A DNA stretch of 47,144 bases, taken from the NCBI GenBank assembly GCA_016932475.1, contig JAFGCU010000060.1:1-47144 (forward strand), read 5' to 3'. The first letter of the stretch is position 1. Each line of letters starts with the position of its first letter. The position numbers were made by a program, and so were the translations under genes. This stretch comes from Anaerolineales bacterium (GTDB lineage: Bacteria; Chloroflexota; Anaerolineae; Anaerolineales; RBG-16-64-43). The notes below the pieces were generated by a model. The model had not been told where the DNA came from. It was given only the letters and a program-made list of their open reading frames with translations, and made no database searches. Of this stretch, positions 8,513 to 15,836 are shown in pieces.

Positions 8513-8547
8513 GAAAATAAAACCGGGCAGTCATTTCCTGCCCGGTT
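8513..8547 (-). terminator. Terminator of the rplU-rpmA-rpmE operon
   Basis: AACCGGGCAG (8521-8530) pairs perfectly with CTGCCCGGTT (8538-8547) around a 7-nt loop. On the minus strand the hairpin is followed by a T-rich stretch (TTTTATTTT at 8512-8520). It lies 27 nt beyond the rpmE stop. Confidence 0.85.
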
Positions 8548-8574
8548 TTGGAGTCTTCGTGGTCAAGCCGTCGA

Positions 8575-9072
8575 TTACGCCGCCTTGGTTTCTTCCGCGG
8601 CTTCGGGTTCCGCTTCGGCATCGCCCGGAAGGGCGAACCCGCGCGAGCGCAGGCGCTTCTTCATGTCGATCAGGCTCTTGCGGCCGAAGCCCTCGATGGC
8701 GAGCAAAGCCTCGTCGCCCAGGGCGAGTTTTTCCAGAGCCTGGCTGATTTTTTCGATCCCTGCCTTCCTTAGCGCGCCCTCGGCCCGTTCGCCGAGTTCG
8801 AGGATGGCCATCGGCTGATCGGTCGAAGTCTTGGCGGTTTCGCGCGCCCTGGCCTCGGCGACGTACTGCGTGCGTGCTTCCAGCTTCTTGTAGAAGCGGT
8901 CGACCTGCCCTTCGGTGTCGACGATGCGCTGCTCGCCGGTGAAGAGCGGGTGGCACTTGGAGCAGATGTCTGTGTGAATCGTCTCGACCGTCGACCCGGT
9001 ATGCCAGGTGTTGCCGCAGGCGCAGACGATGGTGGCGTTCGGGAAATATTTCGGGTGGATTTTCGGTCTCAT
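8575..9072 (-). CDS. rpmE: Ribosomal protein bL31 fused to an RNA polymerase alpha-CTD-like domain
   Basis: Residues 1-64 are a complete zinc-type bL31: the KIHPKYFPNA start, zinc Cys 17, 19, 37 and 40 (the last two in CSKCHP), then FTGEQR and QVDRFYKKL. Standard bL31 ends near residue 70, but this protein is 165 aa. After a charged linker (65-87), residues 90-150 match the C-terminal domain of RNA polymerase alpha: the ELGERAEGALRKAGI helix, then EGFGRKSLIDMKKRLRSRGFAL. The equivalents of E. coli alpha R265, G296, K298 and S299 are kept (R96, G130, K132, S133), while the N268 position is Gly. A short acidic tail follows. It is the third gene after rplU and rpmA, 86 nt downstream. The bL31 call is certain and the alpha-CTD-like call is strong. 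What the domain binds is unknown. Confidence 0.93.
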   Translation of the reverse strand: MRPKIHPKYFPNATIVCACGNTWHTGSTVETIHTDICSKCHPLFTGEQRIVDTEGQVDRFYKKLEARTQYVAEARARETAKTSTDQPMAILELGERAEGALRKAGIEKISQALEKLALGDEALLAIEGFGRKSLIDMKKRLRSRGFALPGDAEAEPEAAEETKAA

Positions 9073-9158
9073 CGGATTTCTCTTTCCTTCCAGAACCCGT
9101 AGTGGAACCGGGCTGCTGGGGATTGGGAATGGCGGGCGCAGCGCCGCTGCGCCCCTGC

Positions 9159-9428
9159 TCAGGCGGGTTTGGCTTCCTGCGGCAGGACGCTGACCTTGCG
9201 CCGTCCGCCGCGGGCGGGTTCGAATGTGACGACGCCGTCGATCGTGGCGAAGAGGGTATCGTCCTTGCCCTTGGCGACGTTCACGCCGGGGTGGATGTGG
9301 GTGCCGCGCTGGCGGATGATGATCGTGCCGGCGTGGATGAACTGGCCGCCGTAGCGTTTCACGCCCAGGCGCTGGGACTGGCTGTCGCGGTTGTTCCGGC
9401 TGGAGCCGGCGCCTTTCTTATGAGCCAT
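9159..9428 (-). CDS. rpmA: 50S ribosomal protein bL27
   Basis: 89-aa large-subunit protein near the peptidyl transferase centre. The typical [20 protein letters not shown] start is present with no cleavable N-terminal extension of the Firmicutes kind. LGVKRYGGQ, the [10 protein letters not shown] core and the [13 protein letters not shown] end follow. It begins 2 nt after the rplU stop, as in the common rplU-rpmA pair. The usual neighbour obg is absent and rpmE takes its place. Confidence 0.97.
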   Translation of the reverse strand: MAHKKGAGSSRNNRDSQSQRLGVKRYGGQFIHAGTIIIRQRGTHIHPGVNVAKGKDDTLFATIDGVVTFEPARGGRRKVSVLPQEAKPA

Positions 9429-9430
9429 GG

Positions 9431-9766
9431 TTAATCCTCCGATCCCTTCTTGCCGGGGGTGATTTTTTCCACGCGCACCCGGGTGTAATCCTGGCGGTGG
9501 CCCTGGGTCTTGCGGTATCGCATTTTATTCTTGTAGTGGAAAACGCGCACCTTGGGGCCGCGGACGTGTTCCAGGACGACGGCTTTAACCTTCGCCCCGG
9601 TAACTGTCGGCGCGCCGACGTGCACCTTGCTCTCGTCGGCGATCATCAGGACTTCCTCGAACTGATAGGATTTTTCGGGTTCGGCGGCGAGGCGGTCGAC
9701 TTCGAGGATGGAGCCTTCCGAGACGCGGTATTGCTTGCCGCCGCAAAGAACAATGGCGTACTTCAT
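9431..9766 (-). CDS. rplU: 50S ribosomal protein bL21
   Basis: 111-aa 23S rRNA-binding protein with the family pattern: [18 protein letters not shown] start, [15 protein letters not shown] middle, and the [20 protein letters not shown] signature near the C-terminus. AAGGAG lies about 8 nt before the ATG. It is the first gene of the rplU-rpmA-rpmE operon, about 100 nt after a strong promoter. That leader contains GCCCCGGGGC and related self-complementary GC stretches and could hold an autoregulatory structure, which is an inference. Confidence 0.97.
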   Translation of the reverse strand: MKYAIVLCGGKQYRVSEGSILEVDRLAAEPEKSYQFEEVLMIADESKVHVGAPTVTGAKVKAVVLEHVRGPKVRVFHYKNKMRYRKTQGHRQDYTRVRVEKITPGKKGSED

Positions 9767-9875
9767 ATCGTTCGCTCCTTCTTGTACCGGCGGTCACGCC
9801 GCATGAGGCGCGGGCGCCGGGGGAGTGGATTCACGCAGATGCCCCGGAAATGCTGCCCCGGGGCAAAGCGCAGGG

Positions 9876-9903
9876 ATTATACCAGCCCGGGGACGGGTGT
9901 CAA
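9876..9903 (-). promoter_or_regulatory. Consensus promoter of the rplU-rpmA-rpmE operon
   Basis: On the minus strand a perfect TTGACA (9898-9903), a 16-nt spacer ending in TGG, and a perfect TATAAT (9876-9881) form a very strong promoter with an extended -10. The predicted start is about 9869, about 100 nt before rplU. A periodic palindrome array begins 34 bp upstream of the -35. Confidence 0.9.
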
Positions 9904-9936
9904 CGGGCGTCCCGGCCAGGATCCCGCGGATGACAG

Positions 9937-10001
9937 ACCGACGCGGTTGGCAGGACCGACGCGGTCATGGGAACCGACGCGGTACGCCAGACCGACGCGG
10001 T
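9937..10001. repeat. Array of four ACCGACGCGGT palindromes at 18-bp spacing
   Basis: ACCGACGCGGT occurs identically at 9937, 9955, 9973 and 9991, exactly 18 bp apart, with unrelated 7-bp linkers. Each copy is a dyad ACCG-ACG-CGGT. The last copy extends to CAGACCG/CGGTCTG, and GACAGACCG (9932-9940) pairs with CGGTCTGTC (9998-10006) across the whole array. A divergent fifth dyad, ACCG-CGC-CGGT, lies at 10030-10040. Relative to the rplU start the dyad centres fall near -73, -91, -109 and -127, the position of upstream regulator sites. Too short-unit for CRISPR. No matching regulator is known to me. Confidence 0.85.
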
Positions 10002-10034
10002 CTGTCAAGCTCGCGTGATCTGGGCGGGTACCGC

Positions 10035-10062
10035 GCCGGTCTGGGGAAATCCCCAAACCGGC
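10035..10062. repeat. GC-rich hairpin
   Basis: GCCGGTCTGGGGA (10035-10047) and TCCCCAAACCGGC (10050-10062) pair over 13 bp with one mismatch and a 2-nt loop. There is no T-run. It lies between the palindrome array and the terminator of the HEAT gene. Confidence 0.5.
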
Positions 10063-10071
10063 GGAAAAGGC

Positions 10072-10104
10072 AATAAAACAGGGCGGATCGGAAGATCCGC
10101 CCTG
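10072..10104 (-). terminator. Terminator of the HEAT-repeat gene
   Basis: CAGGGCGGATC (10079-10089) and GATCCGCCCTG (10094-10104) are perfectly complementary around GGAA. On the minus strand the hairpin is followed by TTTTATTG. It lies about 50 nt after the gene's stop and insulates the rplU regulatory region. Confidence 0.85.
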
Positions 10105-10155
10105 CCGGAGATGGCGTCATTCGGGGAGAGGCGATCCAGTGGACCGCCCCTGCCA

Positions 10156-13086
10156 CTATTTGCTGCCGATCGGGATCACCGAAAGGATCCGCTGCTTGAC
10201 CGCGTCGTCGAGCGGGGCGTTATGGGAGAGCGAGATCAGCCCCCAGGCAACCGACTTGCGCACGTCGTTGTCTTCATCATCGAGCGCCGCGATCAGCGGC
10301 TCGATCGCGCGCGCGTCGCCGATCTTGCCCAACACCTCGGTCGCCGCCTTGCGCATCCGCCATTCACGGTACTGCAACGCGGAGATGAGCGGCTCGACGG
10401 AGGGCGCGCCGATCTTGATCAGGCTTTCCGCCGCGGCCTCGCGAACCTTGAAGTATTCGTCCTTCAGAATCGGGATCAGCGGTTCGACCGCGCGCGGGTC
10501 GCCGATCCGGCCGAGCGCCTCGGCGGCCGCCTTGCGGATCATATACCAGCCGCCGTTCTTTAATGCGGCAATCAGCGGTTCGACCGCGCGCGGGTCGCCG
10601 ATCCGGCCGAGCGCCTCGGCCGCCGCCATGCACACGCCGTAATACTCGTCCGAAAGCGCGGCGATCAGGGGCTTCACCGCCGGCTGGCCGATCTGTCCGA
10701 GCGCGTCCACCGCCGCCTTGCACACATCCTCGGTCTCGTAGCGGAGGGCGGTGATAAGCGGCCCGACCGCCGGTTCGCCGATCCGTCCCAGCGCCCGGAC
10801 CGCCTGCTGGCGCTCCTGCCATTCGTCGCTGCCCACGGATTCCTGGTCCTTGAGCGCGGTGATGAGCGGCTCGACCGCCGGTGCGCCGATCTCCATGCAC
10901 TCATCCCACTGCCGCTTGACGATCCAATAATAGGCGCCGGCTTCATCCTTCTCGGGCTTCCAATCCAGCTTGGTCAGAATGGCGATCGCGGCCATGCGCA
11001 CGCTTTTGTTTTCAAACTTGAGCGTTTTGACCAGCGGGTCGATGGCCGGGGCCCCGATCCGGACGAGGGCGACCGTCGCGGCTTCGCGGACCGAATCCGA
11101 TTCGTTTTTCAGCGCACCGATCAGGGGTTCGACGGCGTGCGGGTCGCCGATCTTCCCGAGGACCTCCACCGGCGAGAGGAGCACGTCGCCGTTTTCCTGT
11201 TTGAGGACGTCGATCAGCGGCGCGACCGCAGCGGCGCCGAGTTTGACCAGGGCCTCGGCGGCCGATTCATGGACGTCGACTTCGCGGTCTTTGAGGGCGT
11301 CGATCAGGGGATCGACCGCGCGGGCGTCGCCGATCCGGCCGAGCGCTTCGGCGGCTGCCTCGCGCACGTTGCGCGAGATATATTTCATCGCGGCGATCAG
11401 AGAATCGACCGCGCGGGCATCACCGATCCGCCCGAGCGCCTTCGCGGCCGCCTCGCGGATGAAGACGTACTTTTCGACCAGCTCGTCGATGATCTCCTTC
11501 TCGGAACGGGTATCGGTGAGCTTCTGGCGGGCGAGAGCGGCTTCGAACAGCTCGTAATAATCCCACTCGAGGGCGCCGATCAGCGGCTCCACGGCGCGCG
11601 GATCCCCGATCCGTCCCAGCGCCTCCGCGGCGAACTTTCGCAAATCCTCCTGCTCGTCTTTGAGCACCGCGATCAGGGGCTCGACCGCCTGGATGTGTCC
11701 GATCCGGCCGAGCGCTTCGGCGGCCACCTCGCGCACGTGACCGGCCTCGTCGTTCAGCGCGGCGATCAGCGGCGCCAGGACGCGTTCGTCCCCGAGGCGG
11801 CCAAGGGTTTCGGCCGCGGCATCGCGCACGGTCCAATCCGGATCGCGCATGGATGTGAGCAGCGGATCGATGGCGCGGGTGTCGCGCAGCCAGCCCAGGC
11901 ATTCGGCCGCCGCGGCGCGCACCGGCGCATGCTCGTCCGCGAGGGTGGCCACCAGGGGCTCGAACGCGCGCATGTCGCCGATCTTGCCGAGGCACACCAC
12001 GCACGCCTTGCGCACATCCGGATCGCGGTCCGACAGCATCGCCACCAGCGGATCCACGGCGGCCGCTTTAATGGCGGTGCAGCGATCCCAATTCCGTTTG
12101 GCGATCCAATATCCCGTGCCGGCGGCGTCGTTCGAAGGCTGCCAGCCGAGTTTGTCGAGCGCATCGGAGGCGGCGCGGCGCGCGTCTTTATCCGGATCGC
12201 GCAGCGCGGCGATCAACGGTTCGATCGCCATTCCATGGAAGCGGCCGATCGCGTCCACCGCGGCGGCCCGCACGCCGTAATTCTCGTCGCGCAGGGCGTT
12301 GATGAGCGCCGGCACGGCGCGCGGATCGACGATGTTGCCGAGCGCATGGGCCGCGTGCGCGGCTACCGCCCGATCCTTGAGCGCGGCGATCAAGCTCTCG
12401 ACCGCCGGGGAACCCAGCTTGCCGAGCGCGGCCGCGGCCGCCTGGCGGACGTCTTTATCCGCATCGTTCAACATGGCGCACAGCGGTTCCACCGCCTGCG
12501 GATCGCCGATCCCGCCCAGGGCGCGGACGGCGGCCAGACGGACATCGGTGACCGGGTCCTGCAGAAGCGCCAGCAGTTGAGCGGCGCCTTCGGGTCCCAT
12601 GCCGCTTAACGCCTCGGTCGCCGCGTTCCCGATGAATCCCCATCCGGATTCCCGGATCGAGGCGATCAGATGCGGGATGGCCTGTGGATCGCCGATTTTT
12701 CCGAGCGCCGCGGCCGCGGCGCGGCAATCCGCCTGTTCCCGTTCCGCCAGAACCCGGATCAGCGGCGACACGGCGGAAGCGCCGATCTCCGCGCAGGCGG
12801 CGATATTTTTTTTGGAAATCCAGTAATAGGCGCTGGCCTCATCCTTGTGGGGAACCCAATGCAGCGCTTCCAGGGCTTCGGCCGCGGCATGACGGACGTC
12901 CTTATCTTCATCTTTAAGCGCGATGGTGAGGGGTTCAATCGCCCGGATATCGTTAAGCTTGCCCAGCGCTTCGGCGGCGGCCTTGCGCACGAACCAGGCT
13001 TCGCGATAGCCGAGGGCTTTGGTCAGCCCCCGGACGTTGCGGGCGGCCAGCAACCGTTCGATGTTGGGAGGTCCAAATAGCGGCAT
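10156..13086 (-). CDS. Large HEAT-repeat (PBS-lyase-like) protein
   Basis: 976 aa made almost wholly of 30-31-residue HEAT repeats (consensus AVEPLIAALKDEDxxVRxAAAEALGRIGDPR), roughly 28 units, with no signal peptide or membrane helix. Such solenoids are scaffolds for protein interaction; no enzyme domain is visible. Three repeats carry a special module with Trp, DEA-x-AYYWI, a basic pair, W/N-x-x-C and EIGA, at about residues 77-102, 315-342 and 709-736. Another insertion sits at about 508-546. The PBS-lyase link is by fold only; no phycobiliprotein genes are near. GAGGAGAGGG precedes the ATG, and the gene is monocistronic with its own terminator. Function unknown. Confidence 0.9.
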   Translation of the reverse strand: MPLFGPPNIERLLAARNVRGLTKALGYREAWFVRKAAAEALGKLNDIRAIEPLTIALKDEDKDVRHAAAEALEALHWVPHKDEASAYYWISKKNIAACAEIGASAVSPLIRVLAEREQADCRAAAAALGKIGDPQAIPHLIASIRESGWGFIGNAATEALSGMGPEGAAQLLALLQDPVTDVRLAAVRALGGIGDPQAVEPLCAMLNDADKDVRQAAAAALGKLGSPAVESLIAALKDRAVAAHAAHALGNIVDPRAVPALINALRDENYGVRAAAVDAIGRFHGMAIEPLIAALRDPDKDARRAASDALDKLGWQPSNDAAGTGYWIAKRNWDRCTAIKAAAVDPLVAMLSDRDPDVRKACVVCLGKIGDMRAFEPLVATLADEHAPVRAAAAECLGWLRDTRAIDPLLTSMRDPDWTVRDAAAETLGRLGDERVLAPLIAALNDEAGHVREVAAEALGRIGHIQAVEPLIAVLKDEQEDLRKFAAEALGRIGDPRAVEPLIGALEWDYYELFEAALARQKLTDTRSEKEIIDELVEKYVFIREAAAKALGRIGDARAVDSLIAAMKYISRNVREAAAEALGRIGDARAVDPLIDALKDREVDVHESAAEALVKLGAAAVAPLIDVLKQENGDVLLSPVEVLGKIGDPHAVEPLIGALKNESDSVREAATVALVRIGAPAIDPLVKTLKFENKSVRMAAIAILTKLDWKPEKDEAGAYYWIVKRQWDECMEIGAPAVEPLITALKDQESVGSDEWQERQQAVRALGRIGEPAVGPLITALRYETEDVCKAAVDALGQIGQPAVKPLIAALSDEYYGVCMAAAEALGRIGDPRAVEPLIAALKNGGWYMIRKAAAEALGRIGDPRAVEPLIPILKDEYFKVREAAAESLIKIGAPSVEPLISALQYREWRMRKAATEVLGKIGDARAIEPLIAALDDEDNDVRKSVAWGLISLSHNAPLDDAVKQRILSVIPIGSK

Positions 13087-13501
13087 GTCATCCCTCTCCT
13101 CGCGGCGGATACCTGATCACCCGGTCCGGCTGTAAAATCGCCGAAACGGTAAAATGGAAAAGCCGTCCCCTGGTTGGGGGAAGAATCGTCCGATTTTTGG
13201 AAAAACCCAAAAATAGAATGATGCCAAAAGGTGGTTGCAGAGTTACTGTATCATGCCGGTCGGCATTGGTAGTATAGGAGAAAAGTAGTAAGAGAGACAT
13301 TAACCCCGCCGGGAGGACGGGGGCGGGATTATTGCAGTTGAATTTCCGGGCCGGGGACAGCGGCAATTCATTCGCCATGGAAATGCATGGAATGATGCGC
13401 CGCCCGGGAGCGGTTTTTCCCTTCGCGGAGGTTTAGAAGGAAATGGCGCCGCGGAACCGCGGCCGGACAGCGGCAAGCCTCCGCTGCTCCGCCAACCGCA
13501 G
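13087..13501. other. Spacer between ABC permease and HEAT gene
   Basis: 415 bp holding the leader of the HEAT gene and the end of the marR-ABC operon. A small perfect hairpin GCCGCGG-AA-CCGCGGC (13448-13463) follows the permease on the minus strand but lacks a good T-run. A possible weak -10 for the HEAT gene (TATACT, minus, 13271-13276) is present. No gene is credible. Confidence 0.5.
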
Positions 13502-14335
13502 TTAATAAGCCACCTGCGGATACACCGCGGCGGCGATCCAAGTGAAGACTCCCACCACAACCAGCAGGATGGCGATATCCCAGCCGATGCCGTACGCGCT
13601 GACCGCGCCTTCGAGCATCAGCGCGCGCAGCGCGTCCACTTCGTACGTCAGCGGATTGACGCGGGAGAAGACCTGCAGCCAGCCCGGCATGAGCGAGATC
13701 GGGTAAATGGCGTTGCTGGCGAAGAAGAGGGGCATGGTCAGGACCTGGCCGATGCCCATGAACCGCTCGCGGGATTTTACGATGCAGGCGATGATCAGCG
13801 AAAAGGTGGAGAAGACCGCGGATCCGAGGACGATCACCACCAGCACCCCGAGCAGCGCCAGCGGATTCCAGTTGATGCGCACGCCGAGCAGCAGGGCCAG
13901 GATATAAATGAAGACCGCCTGGGTGAAACTGCGCACCGCGGCGGAGAGCGACTTGCCAAGCACGAGCGCCGCGCGCGGGGTCGGGCTGGCCAGGAATTTG
14001 TGCACGATGCCGAGATCGCGCTCCCAGATGATGGAAATGCCGTAAAAAATGGAGACGAACAGAACGCTCTGGGCGAGAATTCCGGGCGTCATAAAATCGA
14101 TGTAGCGGAACTCGCCGGTCGGGATGGCGCGGATCCGGGTGAAGACCTGGCCGAACACCAGCAGCCACAGCGCGGGCTGGAACGCGCGGGTCACCAGTTC
14201 GGTCGCGTCATGGCTCAATTTGCGGATTTCCAATTCCGCCATGACCAAAGTTTTCCCGACGAACCGGATGGCTCCGTCGGGCGGCACGGGATCACCCGAG
14301 GCGGCGGGCGGTGCGCCGGGTCCTGGATATCTCAT
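13502..14335 (-). CDS. ABC-2 type transporter permease (drug/daunorubicin exporter-like)
   Basis: 277-aa integral membrane protein with six hydrophobic segments in the ABC-2/DrrB pattern. It includes the LVFGQVFTRIR stretch, the FMTPGILAQSVLF segment and the NAIYPISLMPGWLQVFSRVNPLTYEVDALR region typical of these permeases. ATG 14335 is chosen because GGAGGG lies 8 nt upstream; the longer frame to 14356 lacks one. The start overlaps the end of the ATPase gene by 44 nt, so translation is probably coupled. With the ATPase it should form an exporter at the cytoplasmic membrane, controlled by the MarR protein of the same operon. The substrate is not deducible. Confidence 0.9.
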   Translation of the reverse strand: MRYPGPGAPPAASGDPVPPDGAIRFVGKTLVMAELEIRKLSHDATELVTRAFQPALWLLVFGQVFTRIRAIPTGEFRYIDFMTPGILAQSVLFVSIFYGISIIWERDLGIVHKFLASPTPRAALVLGKSLSAAVRSFTQAVFIYILALLLGVRINWNPLALLGVLVVIVLGSAVFSTFSLIIACIVKSRERFMGIGQVLTMPLFFASNAIYPISLMPGWLQVFSRVNPLTYEVDALRALMLEGAVSAYGIGWDIAILLVVVGVFTWIAAAVYPQVAY

Positions 14336-15092
14336 GATACGTCCCTCCGGATTCAAGCTGGCTGCCGGTGCAGCGGATGAACACGTCGTCGAGGGTGGCT
14401 TTGGGTTTGCGGAGCCCTTTTTTCAATCCGGCCGGCGTGCCGATCGCGGCCACGGCCCCGCGGTTCATGATCGCGACCCGGCGGCAGAGCCGGTCCGCCT
14501 CTTCCATCAAGTGGGTGGTGAGGAGGATGGTCATCCCGAAATCCTCCCGCAGGCGGCGGATGAGCTGCCACACCGTCCGGCGCGCGACCGGATCCAGCCC
14601 GGTGGTGGGTTCGTCGAGGAAGAGCACCCGCGGACGGTGGAGCATCGATTGCGCGACCTCCAGGCGGCGGATCATCCCGCCCGAATATTCGCGCACAAGC
14701 CTGCCCCCGAAATCCTGCAAGCCCATGAACTCGAGCGCTTCGTCGACCCGCCGGTGCAGATCCCGGCGGGGAATATCGTGCAGCAGGCCGAGGATTTCAA
14801 GGTTTTCGCGCCCGGTCAGCGTGCCGTCGGCGGAAAGCAGCTGCGGGACGTAGCCGATCACACGGCGGACCTCGCCGGGCTGCCGGCGCAAATCGAAACC
14901 CGCAACGGAAGCGCCGCCCGAGGTGGCCGGGAGCAGGGTGGCGAGCATCTTGATCGTGGTTGTTTTCCCCGCGCCGTTCGGCCCCAGCAGACCGAAGGTT
15001 TCACCGGCCCCGACCGCAAGCGAAAGCCCGCTTACCGCAGTCAGCGATCCGAAACGGCGGGTGAGGGAGAAGGTTTCCAGCGCGATCGACAT
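14292..15092 (-). CDS. ABC transporter ATP-binding protein (DrrA-like)
   Basis: 266-aa ATPase with Walker A GPNGAGKTT (about residues 38-46), Q-loop YVPQ, signature YSGGM, Walker B VLFLDEPTTGLDP and switch His in TTHLMEEAD. The Asp-Glu-Pro-Thr-Thr-Gly-Leu-Asp-Pro string and the C-terminal tail before DDVFIRCTG place it with antibiotic-exporter ATPases. ATG 15092 follows GAGGAAAT; the longer frame to 15197 is not supported. It lies 176 nt after marR and overlaps the permease gene. Confidence 0.93.
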   Translation of the reverse strand: MSIALETFSLTRRFGSLTAVSGLSLAVGAGETFGLLGPNGAGKTTTIKMLATLLPATSGGASVAGFDLRRQPGEVRRVIGYVPQLLSADGTLTGRENLEILGLLHDIPRRDLHRRVDEALEFMGLQDFGGRLVREYSGGMIRRLEVAQSMLHRPRVLFLDEPTTGLDPVARRTVWQLIRRLREDFGMTILLTTHLMEEADRLCRRVAIMNRGAVAAIGTPAGLKKGLRKPKATLDDVFIRCTGSQLESGGTYHEISRTRRTARRLG

Positions 15093-15268
15093 ATTTCCTC
15101 GCAAGAAGGGCGGTCGAGTAGCCCGCGAAAGACCAGCGGCCCCTTGCCGGCTTGGCAAGATAGTCACCGGTCGGGCGGGTTCATCCCGTCCGTGCACACT
15201 CCATTGATCAACCTCATCCGGGCTGGGAACTCCATCCCACCATGTGGCGGCACAACGGCGCTGCGCGC

Positions 15269-15724
15269 CTACTCGCCCGTCTTAATTCCTTTGCCCTGCA
15301 GCGCTCTGCGCAAGGATTCGAGGGCCGCAATCAAATTCTCCTGCTCATCAGCGCGCATTTTTTCCAGACGCACCGCGAAATTGGAAATGGTTTCTCCGCG
15401 CACACGGACGATGAGTGCGCTCCCGCGCGCCGTCAGTCGCAGTTCCACCCGCCGGCGGTCCACGGCGGATCCCGGACGTTCGATCAAACCGCGCGAAGAG
15501 AGGCCGTGAATCATTTTGGAGACGGTCGGCGGCGTGAGTCCGAGGTGATCCGCAACCTGGTGAAGCGCCGCGCCCGGGGTTCTCTGAAGGAATAGCAGTG
15601 TCCGGAATTGCGGGAGGGTGATATCCGAACTGCGGTGACGGCGCATCTCTTCACGGATAAGGCCCATCGCGAAGGGGACGGCTTCCAGTATCTCGCGGGC
15701 AAGGGCTTCGGAGGTATCTTTCAT
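15269..15724 (-). CDS. MarR family transcriptional regulator
   Basis: 151-aa winged-helix repressor. The recognition region reads ALHQVADHLGLTPPTVSKMIHGL and the wing carries RRRVELRLTARG with the family Asp-Arg-Arg. Long helices at both ends form the dimer interface. It heads the marR-ATPase-permease operon, whose upstream DNA holds two palindromic boxes. The simplest model is autorepression relieved by a compound that the transporter exports. Confidence 0.93.
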   Translation of the reverse strand: MKDTSEALAREILEAVPFAMGLIREEMRRHRSSDITLPQFRTLLFLQRTPGAALHQVADHLGLTPPTVSKMIHGLSSRGLIERPGSAVDRRRVELRLTARGSALIVRVRGETISNFAVRLEKMRADEQENLIAALESLRRALQGKGIKTGE

Positions 15725-15728
15725 GTAG

Positions 15729-15757
15729 TTAGATATCCTAATAGTTAGATATGCTAA
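15729..15757. promoter_or_regulatory. Double palindromic MarR-type operator
   Basis: TTAGATATCCTAA (15729-15741) and TTAGATATGCTAA (15745-15757) are two 13-bp dyads (TTAG-N5-CTAA) 16 bp apart, starting 5 bp upstream of the marR start codon. Symmetry, AT-richness and position fit an autoregulatory MarR operator. The boxes also lie about 80 bp upstream of gyrA. Confidence 0.75.
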
Positions 15758-15820
15758 TTATATATCGATAACCCGGGATTGACGAGGAGGCCGGTAATAT
15801 AAGGAAAAAGCGGCATGGAT

Positions 15821-15829
15821 TGGTATAAT
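15821..15829 (+). promoter_or_regulatory. Extended -10 of gyrA, leaderless arrangement
   Basis: TGG followed by a perfect TATAAT (15824-15829). The predicted start falls at about 15836, one base before the gyrA ATG at 15837. No convincing -35 is seen at the right distance, as is common for extended -10 promoters. Confidence 0.65.
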
Positions 15830-15836
15830 TCAACCC

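Noticed and set aside
9215-9235. Second tRNA hinted by a GGTTCGAAT-like stretch
   Set aside because: It lies inside rpmA and has no matching acceptor or anticodon arms.
9767-9869. Known-type L21 leader RNA
   Set aside because: GC-rich self-complementary patches are present, but I cannot match the described L21 leader structure by eye.
9937-10001. CRISPR array
   Set aside because: The 11-bp units and 7-bp linkers are far too short, and no cas genes are present.
9825-10076. Small protein with six-residue repeats encoded by the 18-bp array
   Set aside because: 18 bp is six codons, so any frame shows a repeat; there is no ribosome binding site, and the region is better explained as upstream DNA of the rplU promoter.
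11137-12609. 490-codon plus-strand frame opposite the HEAT gene
   Set aside because: It mirrors the HEAT periodicity of the real gene on the other strand and has no start signal.
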